DNA from: DASYPQ01 sp041488095
Lineage (GTDB): Bacteria > Planctomycetota > UBA1135 > GCA-002686595
Direction of reading: 5' to 3'
NCBI GenBank assembly: GCA_041488095.1
Contig: JBGPOP010000025.1
Coordinates: 1-64,000 of the forward strand
Length of the DNA stretch: 64,000 nt
Shown: piece by piece, positions 8,412 to 17,442 of the stretch
Numbering within the stretch: position 1 is the first letter of the stretch
How the letters are laid out: the number at the start of each line of letters is the position of its first letter
Notes under the pieces: model-generated
Seen by the model: only the letters and a program-made list of their open reading frames with translations
Databases searched by the model: none
What the model was told of the DNA's origin: nothing
Program-made: the position numbers and the translations under genes

Positions 8412-9394
8412 GGACCTGGCGCGGCATCTCCCCGCTCGCCCGGGGTGCCGGGGCTCTCGCGCTCCTCGCCGTCGTCGGGGCGACCCTCCACCCCGGATTC
8501 CTCTCCGCGCGCGTCGCGCTCGATCTCCTCTCCGACAACGCGGTGCTCGGGCTCGCGACCCTGGGAGCGAGCTGCGTGATGATCGCGGGCGGCCTCGACC
8601 TCTCGGTCGGATCGCTCGCCGCCCTCGCGAGCGTCGTCCTGGCGCTCCTCCTGGAGCGCGCGGGCGCGCCGCCGTGGGCCGCGGTCGCGACCGTCCTCGC
8701 GATGGGCGCGCTTCTGGGCCTCTCCCAGGGGGCGCTCGTCGACGCGCTCGCGCTGCCGCCGTTCCTGGTCACGCTGTCGGGCATGTTCCTGTTCCGCGGC
8801 CTGGCGCTTTCGCTCGCCGCGGAGTCGATCGGCATCGCCGGCGGAAAATGGAGCGCGCTCGCCTCTTCGAGCCTCCCGCTCGTCGGCGGTCTGCGTCTTC
8901 GCGTGGGAGGCGCGGTCTTCGCCGCCGCGGCGCTCGCGCTCGGAGCGTTCGCCGTGCGCTCGCGCCTCTTCTCCCGCCTCCACGCGCTGGGCGGCGACGA
9001 GCGCGCAGCGCGACTGCTCGGCATCCCCGTGCGCCGGACGAAGCTCGCGGTCTACGCGCTGTCGGGCGCGTTCTCGGCCCTCGCCGGCGTCGTCTTCGCG
9101 CTGACGAGCGCATCGGGCAGCTCGGTCGCGGGCTCCGGACTGGAGCTCGACGCGATCGCCGCTGCGGTGGTCGGCGGCGTCGCGCTCGGGCCGGGCGGGG
9201 GCGTCTTCCGCGGCCGAGGTCGCGGCGGGATCAGCGGCGCATGCCTGGGCGTGCTGGTCTTCGGCGTGATCGCCGATCTGATCCTGTTCCAGGGCACGCT
9301 CTCGGCCGGATGGACGCGCGTCGCGATGGGAGGGATGCTGCTCCTGTTCCTGTCGCTCGAGCGCGTCCTCGTGCGGAGGGAGAGGACCGCGTGA
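8408..9394 (+). CDS. yjfF: Sugar ABC transporter permease (YjfF-like)
   Basis: A 328-residue second permease, paralogous to its upstream neighbour, with the signature MIAGGLDLSVGSLAAL near residue 57 and a cytoplasmic-loop motif (LGGDERAARLLGIPV) near residue 195. The order binding protein, ATPase, two permeases matches the E. coli ytfQRT-yjfF operon. A glycine/arginine-rich insert (GGGVFRGRGRGG) replaces the usual short GG(G) loop near the C-terminus. The GTG start overlaps the previous stop as GTGA. Confidence 0.88.
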   Translation: MRTWRGISPLARGAGALALLAVVGATLHPGFLSARVALDLLSDNAVLGLATLGASCVMIAGGLDLSVGSLAALASVVLALLLERAGAPPWAAVATVLAMGALLGLSQGALVDALALPPFLVTLSGMFLFRGLALSLAAESIGIAGGKWSALASSSLPLVGGLRLRVGGAVFAAAALALGAFAVRSRLFSRLHALGGDERAARLLGIPVRRTKLAVYALSGAFSALAGVVFALTSASGSSVAGSGLELDAIAAAVVGGVALGPGGGVFRGRGRGGISGACLGVLVFGVIADLILFQGTLSAGWTRVAMGGMLLLFLSLERVLVRRERTA

Positions 9395-10236
9395 GCGCGG
9401 ATGCGAAGGGACGGTTCCTGTACGGGACCTCCAGCTGGTCGGAGAAGAGCTGGATCGGGTCGTTCTATCCCGCCGGAACCCGGCCGCAGGACATGCTCGC
9501 GTTCTACGCGAGCGAATTCGCGACCGTCGAGGCCGACACGACCTACTACCGCGTTCCCTCGCGCGAGATGGTCCGCGGCTGGAGGACGAGGACCCCCGAA
9601 GGGTTTCTTCTCTCGGCCAAGTTCCCGCGCTCGGTCGTCCACGCAGGCGAGGACGCGCAGCCGGATGGAAAGAAGGTCCTCGCATGGAGCCAGGTGGGCG
9701 GGGAGGTCGAGCGCTTCCTCGGCGTCATGGACGAGATGGGGGAGAAGTGCGGGCCGCTCGTGGTGCAGCTTCCCTACTTCAACCGCAGCGCCTTCGCCGG
9801 CCTGGGCGCATTCCTGGAGCGCCTGGAGCCCTTCCTCGACGCCCTGCCGGAGGGCTTTCGCTACGGCGTCGAGGTGCGCAACAAGGCCTGGATCGGCGAG
9901 GAGCTGCTCGGCGCACTGCGACGGCGGAAGGTGGCGCTGGTCCTGGTCGACATCGCCACCATGCCGCACCCGGCCGACTTCGCCGAGCGTCTCGACCTCG
10001 TCACCGCCGACTTCGCGTACGCGCGCCTGATCGGCGACCGGAAGGCGGTCGAGGCCAGGACGGAGACCTTCGACCGGATCGTGATCGACCAGGGCGCGCG
10101 CCTGGAGCGCTGGGCGGAGCTCCTCCGCGGCCTCCAGTCGCGGGTCCGGGAAACCTTTGCCTACGCGAACAACCACTACGCCGGTTTCGGACCCGCGACG
10201 ATCCGGGATCTCGCCCGGCGGGTCGGCAAGGCGTAG
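9391..10236 (+). CDS. DUF72 (YecE-like) TIM-barrel protein
   Basis: A 281-residue DUF72 protein. Diagnostic stretches are LYGTSSWSEKSWIGSFYP at the N-terminus, ATVEADTTYYRVPS, FLLSAKFPRSVVH, GVEVRNKAWI and the C-terminal FAYANNHYAGFGPATIRDL. DUF72 proteins fold as TIM barrels; no reaction is firmly established. The GTG start overlaps the yjfF stop (GTGA), so it is co-transcribed with the furanose transporter, although DUF72 genes occur in many contexts and the link may be incidental. It ends the operon; 108 bases follow before the next gene. Confidence 0.88.
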   Translation: MSADAKGRFLYGTSSWSEKSWIGSFYPAGTRPQDMLAFYASEFATVEADTTYYRVPSREMVRGWRTRTPEGFLLSAKFPRSVVHAGEDAQPDGKKVLAWSQVGGEVERFLGVMDEMGEKCGPLVVQLPYFNRSAFAGLGAFLERLEPFLDALPEGFRYGVEVRNKAWIGEELLGALRRRKVALVLVDIATMPHPADFAERLDLVTADFAYARLIGDRKAVEARTETFDRIVIDQGARLERWAELLRGLQSRVRETFAYANNHYAGFGPATIRDLARRVGKA

Positions 10237-10344
10237 AACCCTCACGGATCGGCCGATAGACAGGAGAGAGCGCGGTCCAGCCGCGCCAACAGGATCCCGG
10301 GCGGCGCCGTTCTCGGCGCAACGCAACCCAAGGAGACGAGGGAC

Positions 10345-13300
10345 ATGAGAAGTCTTTTCCTATTGGCCGCTCTCGCGGCGCTCGCACCGAGAACACCACC
10401 GTCCGACTGGAAGGGGATCCGCGAGCGCGCGGAGAAGCTGTACGCGCAAGGCAGCTACGAGCTCGCCCACCGCGCCTACGACGAGGCCTCCACGCTGGAG
10501 CTGGAAGCCACCGACTGGAACTGGCTCGTTTTCCGCCTGGCGGACACCGACTGGCGCTCCGCCTCGGCCAGCGAGAATCCGGACAGCACGCGCATCGAGC
10601 GCGCCAAGAACGCGCTCGACGCGCTCCAGAAGAAGTTCGAACGTCCCGAGGAGAAGGACGAGGTCTGGGCGCAGGTCGAGGAGTCGCTCGCCGACCTGGA
10701 GTGGCTGCGGCGCGAGACCCAGAACTTCGGGGCCGCGCTGCCGCACTACCGGGCTGCGCTGGACTGGTGGGCGGGTGCGCGCGACATCGAGCGGGCGCGC
10801 GCGCGCTGGCTCGCGATCGCCTTCCGCATGGCCTGGCCGGGCCGCGGCGAGTGGGGTCAGAACTGGTGGGCGGGCCAGATCCCCGTCGAGGTCGCCGAGG
10901 GCGCGATGAAGATCGCCCTCTCCGACAAGGACAAGGCGCAGGCGGCGTTCCTCTTCGCGTCGGTCGTGCGCCAGCGCGGCGCCGACTTCGGAGAGCTCCA
11001 GCGCGGCCTCGACGCCCTGGACGTCGCGATCTCCCTCGGGCGCGAAACGCCCTGGTACGACGATGCGCTGTGGATGTCGGCGCAGTGGTACGAGAGCCAG
11101 GGCGTGCCCCTCGTCCAGGAGGACGGCTCCTGGGCGCAGAAGCCCGACTACGTCAAGGCGCTCGTGCTCTACAAGCGACTCCTGGCCGAGTTCCCCAAGG
11201 GAGCGAGCCGCTGGCACGACCAGGCCAAGGAGGCGGTCGCGCGGATCCTGCGGCCCGAGGTCGGTCTCGGCGTGGGGCAGGCGTTCCTGCCGGGCTCGGA
11301 AATCGGCTACCAGCTGTCCTGGCGCAACGTCGAACGCGTCGACCTCGCGCTCTACCCCGTCGATCTAGCGCGCGCGGTCGAGTTCAGGAACAAGGGACAG
11401 GACGCCCAGAACGACGAGTCCAGCTCCCAGTGGCTGCAGGCGATCGACCTCTCGGATGTCGAGAAGCGCGCTGCGTGGTCGCACGCCACGAAGGACACCG
11501 GCGAGCACCGTCCCGGAAGCGCCGAGCTGCGCATGGCCGAGAAGCTCGCGCCGGGCGCCTACGTCCTGGAGGCGCGCGCGGGAGGTGCGAGCGCGCGCGA
11601 CATCGTCCTCGTGTCGAGCACGGCGATCGTCCTCAAGGCCGCCGGCGACCAGGCGCTCGTCTGGCTCGTCGACGCGCTGACCAGCGAGCCGGTCCCCGGG
11701 GCGGACGTCGCGCTGTGGGAGCGCTATTACGACGGGAGCCAGTGGCGCTGGCGCGCGCAGCACTTCTCCACGGGAGAGGACGGGACCGTGCTCGCGAGCC
11801 TCACGCGGGGTCAGAGCACCACGGAGCTGTTCCTGGCGGCCACGAAGGGCTCCCGCTCGGCCTTCACCCTCGGCGGGACGTCCGGGAGTCGCTCGGGGGA
11901 GCCGCCGTGGAGGATCTACGCCTTCACCGACCGTTCGACCTACCGCCCCGGCGATCGCGTCGAGTGGAAGGTGATCGCGCGCACGAGGAAGGATGGCGCG
12001 TACGCGACGCCGGCGGGAAGGAAGCTCGAGTACGAGATCTCCGATCCCAAGGGCGCGGTCGCCGGCAAGGGCGATCTCGCGCTGAACGCATTCGGGTCGG
12101 CGTGGGCGAGCCTCGAGACGAACGGATCCCTGCCGCTCGGGGAGTTCAAGATTACGTTCTTCGAGCGACGAGGCCGTGGCCGGGACAACGTCGGCAGCGC
12201 GACGCTGTTCCGTCTCGAGGAGTACAAGCTGCCCGAGTTCGAGGTCCGGGTCTCGACCGCGGAGGCCGGCGGACGAAAGAACCTCTATCGCCTGGGCGAC
12301 CGGGTCGAGGCGGCGATCCAGGCCGAGACCTACTACGGGGCTCCGGTCGCGAGCGCCGACGTCGAGGTCCTCGTGCGCCAACGCCCGTACTGGCGGACGT
12401 GGATCCCCGAGCGCGACTATCCCTGGCTCTACTCGGACGCCCAGAGCCGGTACGGGATGGGATGGGGCGGCGAGGGACAGATCGTCTCGCGACAGCAGCT
12501 CAAGACCGATGCGGAGGGTCGCGCGAAGGTCGCCTTCGACACTCCCAAGGGGAACGGTCAGGACCTCGAGTACACGATCGAGGCGCGCGTCACGGACGCT
12601 TCGCGGCGCGAGATCGCCGGCCTCGGCCGCGTGCGCGTCGCGCGACTCGCCTACGGCGTCCAGGCCCGGGCCGAGCACAACCTGTACCGGCCCGGCGACA
12701 AGGTCGAGTTCGCCTTCGAAGCGCAGGACGCCAACGGCGAGCCGGTCGAGGTCGAGGGCCACGTCGCGGTCGTCCGGAACCGCTGGGTCGAGGTGTGGAT
12801 CGATCCGTCGGGCCAGGAGGTGCGCGGCACGCGCGCCGAGGCATCCGGCGATGGCTGGAAGCCGAAGTTCCGCGGCTACGAGACCGAGGAGGTCGCGGCG
12901 TCGACCTTGAAGACGGACCCGCACGGGAAGGCGCGCTTCTCCTTCGCCGCGACTTCCGCGGGCTACTACACGGCCACGTGGAAGAGCCGCGACGACCGCG
13001 CCGGGGCGATCGAGGCCTCGGCCGTCGCGTGGGTCGCGGCGGGGAGCACGAGCGATCTCGGCTACCACGCCGGCGGCCTCGACATCGTCGTCGACCGGGA
13101 CACGTTCCGTGCCGGCGAGACCGCGCCGGTGCTCCTGTGCACGCCCGAGAGCAACCGCTGGGTGCTCTTCAGCGTCGAGAGCGAGGTGCTGCACTCGTAC
13201 CAGGTCGTGCACGTCGAGGGCACGGCGAAGCTCGTCGCCCTCCCGATCCGGGCCGAGCACGTGCCGAACGTGGTCCTCACGGCGATCACCACGAGCGGGG

Positions 13301-16191
13301 GTGACGCCCTGATGGATGCCGAGGAGGTCGTCGTGCCGCCCGTCGAGCAGTTCCTCTCCGTCGAGGTGACCCCCGACCGGGGCGAGATCCTGCCCGGGGG
13401 CGACGGGACGCTCACGGTCGTCACGCGCGACCACCGCGGCGAACCCGTGTCCGCCGAGGTCGCGCTCTCGCTCGTCGACGAATCCGTGTCGGCGATCCAG
13501 GGCGAATACGCCGGCGATCCGCGCCAGTTCTTCTTCGGCGAGCGGCGCCAGGTGTGGGTGCGCACGCAGTCGTCGTTCAACTGGAGGCGCTTCGGCAAGC
13601 TCGTCGTCGGGGAGGACGGCAAGCTGCGCGACGAGCGGCAGGCGCGGCTCGAGGCCCAGGTGGGCGGCTTCGCGGGCGAGGGAAAGCTCGGGTACGGACT
13701 CAGGAACATGGCCAAGGGCTCGATGGATGCCCTGCGGGGCAGGGCGGACAGCCTGAGCGAGATGGCCGCGCCCGCCGCTCGGAAGGCGGGCCAGGCCCTC
13801 GAGAAGGACGAGGCGATCTCGAACGCGGAGGAGAAGGCTCCCGTCCAGGTCCGCACCGACTTCCGCTCGACCGCCCTGTGGCGGCCCGACCTCGTCACGG
13901 ACGCGCAGGGCCGCGCGTCGATCCAGGTCAAGTACCCCGAGTCGCTGACCCGCTGGAAGGCGACCGCGCGCGTCGGCGCAGCGGATGCGCGCTTCGGCCT
14001 CGCGACGGCGACGACGCGCACGCAGAAGCCGCTCATCGCGCGCCTCGAGGCGCCGCGCTTTTTCGTCGTCGGCGACGAGGTGACGATCTCGGGTCTCTTC
14101 GACAACCGCACCAGCGAACCCCTGCGGGTCGAGCCGGAGCTCGCCGCCGAGGGCCTGGATCTCCTGACCCCGGCCCCGGCGCTGGTGGAGATCCCGGCCG
14201 GAGGAGAGGCGCGCGTCGACTGGAAGGCGCGGGTGACCGTCGCGGGCACGGCGAAGCTCACGCTCGTCGGGCGCGCGGGCGACCTCTCCGACGGGATGGA
14301 GAAGAGCTTCGCGATGTGGCCGCACGGCATCGACTCGCTCGTGGCCCGAGCGCTGAAGATGAAGGGCGCCGAGCTCTCGTGCACCCTGGACGTGCCCGCC
14401 GCGCGGCGCAAGGAGACGACGGATCTGGTCGTGCAGGTCAGCCCGAGCCTCGCGGTGACGATGCTCGACGCGCTGCCCTACCTGGTCGACTATCCCTACG
14501 GCTGCACGGAGCAGACGCTCTCGCGCTTCCTCCCCGCGGCGATCGTGTCCAAGACCCTGAAGGATCAGGGCCTGTCCCCCGAGGAGGCGATGAGGCGCGC
14601 GTTCGGCGGGATCGAGGTCGAGACGGCCGGCGCGACGCATCCCAAGGGCCGGCGCTCGCTGGAGCTCCTGGACGAGATCGAGAAGAAGGGTCTCGAGCGC
14701 CTCTACGACTTCCAGCACGGCGACGGCGGCTGGGCGTGGTGGAAGGAAGGCGACAGCGACCACTTCATGAGCGCCTACGTCGTGTGGGGCCTCTCCCTCG
14801 CGCGCGAAGCCGGGATCGACGTGCGCAGCGGCGTGATCGAGCGCGGCGCCCAGTACCTCTCCCTCGAGATCGTCGAGGAGGAGGCCGCGCCCGACGTCGC
14901 GGCCTGGATGCTCCACGCGCTCGCGATCTCGGGCCGCGGCACCGGCGACGCGCACGCTGTCGCAGCCTTCGACAAGCTCTGGAAGGACCGCGACGGGCTC
15001 AATGCCTACTCGCGCGCGCTGTTCGCGCTGGCGGCGAAGAAGCTCGGGCGCGAGACCGAGGCGCGACAGCTCGCGCAGAACCTCGCGAACGGCGTGCAGA
15101 TCGACGAGAGCCCGGACGGCTCGCGGGTCGAGCCGGGCGCGGGCAGCGCGCACGCGGCGTCGATGAAGACCGCGCACTGGGGGACCGACCGGATCTCGTG
15201 GCGCTGGTCGGACGGCCCGGTCGAGACGACCGCGTTCGCGCTGCGGGCCCTGCTCGCGATCGATCCGAAGAGCGAGCTCGCCGAGCAGGCCTCGAACTGG
15301 CTGGTCCAGAACCGCCGCGGCGCCCAGTGGAGCAACACGCGCGACACCGCGATCGCGGTCCTGGCGCTCGACGAGTGGCTCAAGAGGAGCGGCGAGGTCG
15401 CGCGAGACGTCGAGTACGAGGTCGCCGTCAACGGGGCCGTGATCGGTCGCCGCAAGGTCCTCGCCTCGCAGATGCTCTCCGCACCGGGCGAGTTCCGCAT
15501 CCCGGCCGGGCAGGTGAAGGACGGCCCGAACGAGATCCGCTTGAAGCGCCTCTCGGGCGAGGGTCCGCTCTACCTGGCCGCGCGCGCGAGCTTCTTCAGC
15601 CAGGAGGAGCCCGTGCCGCCGCGGGGCAACGAGATCTTCGCCAAGCGCCAGTACTACAAGCTCGTCGGCCGCCCGACGCTCCTGAAGGGGCAGGTGTACG
15701 ACCGCGCGCCGCTCGAGGACGGCGGGAGCGTCATGAGCGGCGAACGCGTCGAGGTCGTGCTGACGCTCGAGGCCAAGAACGACTTCGAGTACCTGATCTT
15801 CGAGGACGAGAAGCCCGCCGGTCTGGAGGCGGTCCAGGTGAAGAGCGGCGACGCGTTCTTCGCGCGCGAGCTGAAGTCCTCCGAGGTCGAGCATCGCTTC
15901 GGCCCGCGCAATGCGGGCGCTCCGCGACGGATCGCCGACCCGATCGACTCCGCGCGCTACACCGACCGCCAGCGCTGGGTGCACCAGGAGCTGCGCGACC
16001 GGAAGGTGGCGCTCTTCATCGACAAGCTGCCGCAGGGCGTGTGGGAGGTGCGCTACGACCTGCGCGCCGAGGTTCCCGGCCGCTTCCACGCGCTGCCGGT
16101 GCTCGGGAGCGCGATGTACGTGCCCGAAATCCGCTGCAACGGGGCCGAAACCCGCTTGACGGTGACCGAGAGGGGAGTGCAGGGTGAGTGA
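10345..16191 (+). CDS. Giant alpha-2-macroglobulin family protein with intact thioester
   Basis: A 1948-residue secreted protein. A short signal peptide (MRSLFLLAALAALAP) lacks a lipobox cysteine. Residues about 25-310 are helical and TPR-like (EKLYAQGSYELAHRAY), followed by a chain of macroglobulin domains. MG2-type sequence (FTDRSTYRPGDRVEWKVIAR) lies near residues 527-546, the A2M domain begins near 1170 (DFRSTALWRPDLVTD), and the thioester motif YGCTEQT has its cysteine at residue 1387. The alpha/alpha toroid continues after it (GDGGWAWW). Bacterial A2Ms trap proteases by covalent capture and are thought to protect the periplasm, usually with penicillin-binding protein PbpC; no PbpC is adjacent here. 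AAGGAG precedes the ATG by nine bases. The next gene follows after three bases. Confidence 0.92.
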   Translation: MRSLFLLAALAALAPRTPPSDWKGIRERAEKLYAQGSYELAHRAYDEASTLELEATDWNWLVFRLADTDWRSASASENPDSTRIERAKNALDALQKKFERPEEKDEVWAQVEESLADLEWLRRETQNFGAALPHYRAALDWWAGARDIERARARWLAIAFRMAWPGRGEWGQNWWAGQIPVEVAEGAMKIALSDKDKAQAAFLFASVVRQRGADFGELQRGLDALDVAISLGRETPWYDDALWMSAQWYESQGVPLVQEDGSWAQKPDYVKALVLYKRLLAEFPKGASRWHDQAKEAVARILRPEVGLGVGQAFLPGSEIGYQLSWRNVERVDLALYPVDLARAVEFRNKGQDAQNDESSSQWLQAIDLSDVEKRAAWSHATKDTGEHRPGSAELRMAEKLAPGAYVLEARAGGASARDIVLVSSTAIVLKAAGDQALVWLVDALTSEPVPGADVALWERYYDGSQWRWRAQHFSTGEDGTVLASLTRGQSTTELFLAATKGSRSAFTLGGTSGSRSGEPPWRIYAFTDRSTYRPGDRVEWKVIARTRKDGAYATPAGRKLEYEISDPKGAVAGKGDLALNAFGSAWASLETNGSLPLGEFKITFFERRGRGRDNVGSATLFRLEEYKLPEFEVRVSTAEAGGRKNLYRLGDRVEAAIQAETYYGAPVASADVEVLVRQRPYWRTWIPERDYPWLYSDAQSRYGMGWGGEGQIVSRQQLKTDAEGRAKVAFDTPKGNGQDLEYTIEARVTDASRREIAGLGRVRVARLAYGVQARAEHNLYRPGDKVEFAFEAQDANGEPVEVEGHVAVVRNRWVEVWIDPSGQEVRGTRAEASGDGWKPKFRGYETEEVAASTLKTDPHGKARFSFAATSAGYYTATWKSRDDRAGAIEASAVAWVAAGSTSDLGYHAGGLDIVVDRDTFRAGETAPVLLCTPESNRWVLFSVESEVLHSYQVVHVEGTAKLVALPIRAEHVPNVVLTAITTSGGDALMDAEEVVVPPVEQFLSVEVTPDRGEILPGGDGTLTVVTRDHRGEPVSAEVALSLVDESVSAIQGEYAGDPRQFFFGERRQVWVRTQSSFNWRRFGKLVVGEDGKLRDERQARLEAQVGGFAGEGKLGYGLRNMAKGSMDALRGRADSLSEMAAPAARKAGQALEKDEAISNAEEKAPVQVRTDFRSTALWRPDLVTDAQGRASIQVKYPESLTRWKATARVGAADARFGLATATTRTQKPLIARLEAPRFFVVGDEVTISGLFDNRTSEPLRVEPELAAEGLDLLTPAPALVEIPAGGEARVDWKARVTVAGTAKLTLVGRAGDLSDGMEKSFAMWPHGIDSLVARALKMKGAELSCTLDVPAARRKETTDLVVQVSPSLAVTMLDALPYLVDYPYGCTEQTLSRFLPAAIVSKTLKDQGLSPEEAMRRAFGGIEVETAGATHPKGRRSLELLDEIEKKGLERLYDFQHGDGGWAWWKEGDSDHFMSAYVVWGLSLAREAGIDVRSGVIERGAQYLSLEIVEEEAAPDVAAWMLHALAISGRGTGDAHAVAAFDKLWKDRDGLNAYSRALFALAAKKLGRETEARQLAQNLANGVQIDESPDGSRVEPGAGSAHAASMKTAHWGTDRISWRWSDGPVETTAFALRALLAIDPKSELAEQASNWLVQNRRGAQWSNTRDTAIAVLALDEWLKRSGEVARDVEYEVAVNGAVIGRRKVLASQMLSAPGEFRIPAGQVKDGPNEIRLKRLSGEGPLYLAARASFFSQEEPVPPRGNEIFAKRQYYKLVGRPTLLKGQVYDRAPLEDGGSVMSGERVEVVLTLEAKNDFEYLIFEDEKPAGLEAVQVKSGDAFFARELKSSEVEHRFGPRNAGAPRRIADPIDSARYTDRQRWVHQELRDRKVALFIDKLPQGVWEVRYDLRAEVPGRFHALPVLGSAMYVPEIRCNGAETRLTVTERGVQGE

Positions 16192-16194
16192 GCG

Positions 16195-17442
16195 TTGATC
16201 GCGCTCACCCTCACCCTCCTCCTCTCGACGCTCCCGACTCCCGGCCCGGGCGACGCCTCGGGCTTCGGCCGGAGTCTGGCGCTCTGTGGCGACCTCGACG
16301 GCGACCGCTGCTGCGAGGTGGCCGTCGGCTCGCCCTCGGACGGCGACGGACACCGCGGGAAGGTGTTCATCTTCTCGGGAAAGGACGGGGCGCTGCTCCG
16401 CGAGCTGTCCGGTGAGGCCCACGACAGCGGCTTCGGCACGGACGTCGCGACGGCCGGCGACCAGGACGGCGACGGGATCCCCGACCTCGCCGTCGGCGCG
16501 CCGCTCGTGCGAGGCGAGAAGGGACAGGGTCGGGTCGGGGTCTTCTCCGGCAAGGACGGCCATCCGATCCGGATGCTCCTCCCCGAGGCGGGCGAGCGCT
16601 ACTTCGGGACGGACGTCGTCTCGATCGGCGACGTCGACGGCGACAAGAAGGAGGACCTGGTCGTGCGCATGCACGTCGGAGCGGGCTCCGAGGAGCACGA
16701 GCGCTTCGCCGTGATCTCGGGCGGGTCCGGAAAGAGGCTGTTCGCGGTCGACAGCCCGAGCGGCGTCACGAGCCACGATCTCGGCCGTCCGCTCGCGCAC
16801 CTCTTCGACGTCGACGGCGACCGGATCCCCGACTTCGCGGTCGAGTACGGCAGCGACGTCCACATCCACTCGGGCGCGGGCGGGAAGAGCCTGAAGACGC
16901 TGAGCTCGCCGCTGCCGGCCGATGCCAAGAGCGCCTTCGGCTTCTCGATCTGCGGCATCCCGGGCAAGGCCCCGGTCGTCGTGGTCGGGGACACGCGCGA
17001 GGAAGGCCACGGCTCCGTGCGCGTCTTCCCGATGTACGAGACGCCGGCGGGCAGCGGCAGCCCGTACATCGTCGGCGACGAGAGCCTCTCCGGAGTGGGC
17101 TACTCCCTCGCGCTGGCCGGCGATCTCAACGGAGACGGGATTCCCGACCTGGCCGCGGGGTGGTGCGACGGCCGGCGCTGCGGCGTCCTGCTGCTCTCGA
17201 GCAAGGACCTCGCGGAGGCGCGCCCGGTCGAGGAGGAGTCGGGCGAAGGCCACCTGCCTCTAGGTTGGCGCGTCGCGGCGGGCCTGGACATCGACGGGGA
17301 CAAGATCCCGGACGTGGCGGTTTCGCGATACTGGCCGACGGCTCCCGCGACCGCAGCGCGCGGCGTCGTGATCGTGTCCGGGAGCAGTGGCAAGCGGATC
17401 CGGGAGCTGATCACGCCTGTCCCGGAGAAGAGCGCGAAGTGA
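16195..17442 (+). CDS. Secreted FG-GAP / integrin-alpha-like repeat protein
   Basis: A 415-residue protein with a short hydrophobic N-terminus (MIALTLTLLLSTLP) and at least six calcium-loop repeats of the form DxDGDxxxDxAVG: GDLDGDRCCEVAVG, GDQDGDGIPDLAVG, GDVDGDKKEDLVV, FDVDGDRIPDFAV, GDLNGDGIPDLAAG and LDIDGDKIPDVAV. These form an FG-GAP beta-propeller as in integrin alpha chains. Such proteins are abundant in Planctomycetota and are thought to act outside the membrane in adhesion or complex assembly. The TTG start is the only one giving a signal sequence and lies three bases after the macroglobulin stop, so the two are probably co-expressed. Confidence 0.88.
   Translation: MIALTLTLLLSTLPTPGPGDASGFGRSLALCGDLDGDRCCEVAVGSPSDGDGHRGKVFIFSGKDGALLRELSGEAHDSGFGTDVATAGDQDGDGIPDLAVGAPLVRGEKGQGRVGVFSGKDGHPIRMLLPEAGERYFGTDVVSIGDVDGDKKEDLVVRMHVGAGSEEHERFAVISGGSGKRLFAVDSPSGVTSHDLGRPLAHLFDVDGDRIPDFAVEYGSDVHIHSGAGGKSLKTLSSPLPADAKSAFGFSICGIPGKAPVVVVGDTREEGHGSVRVFPMYETPAGSGSPYIVGDESLSGVGYSLALAGDLNGDGIPDLAAGWCDGRRCGVLLLSSKDLAEARPVEEESGEGHLPLGWRVAAGLDIDGDKIPDVAVSRYWPTAPATAARGVVIVSGSSGKRIRELITPVPEKSAK

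Noticed and set aside
11365..17253. Very long open frame on the minus strand opposite the macroglobulin and FG-GAP genes
   Set aside because: It is Arg/Leu/Val-rich with no domain, and mirrors the third-position GC bias of the genuine plus-strand genes. The plus strand has clear A2M and FG-GAP motifs.
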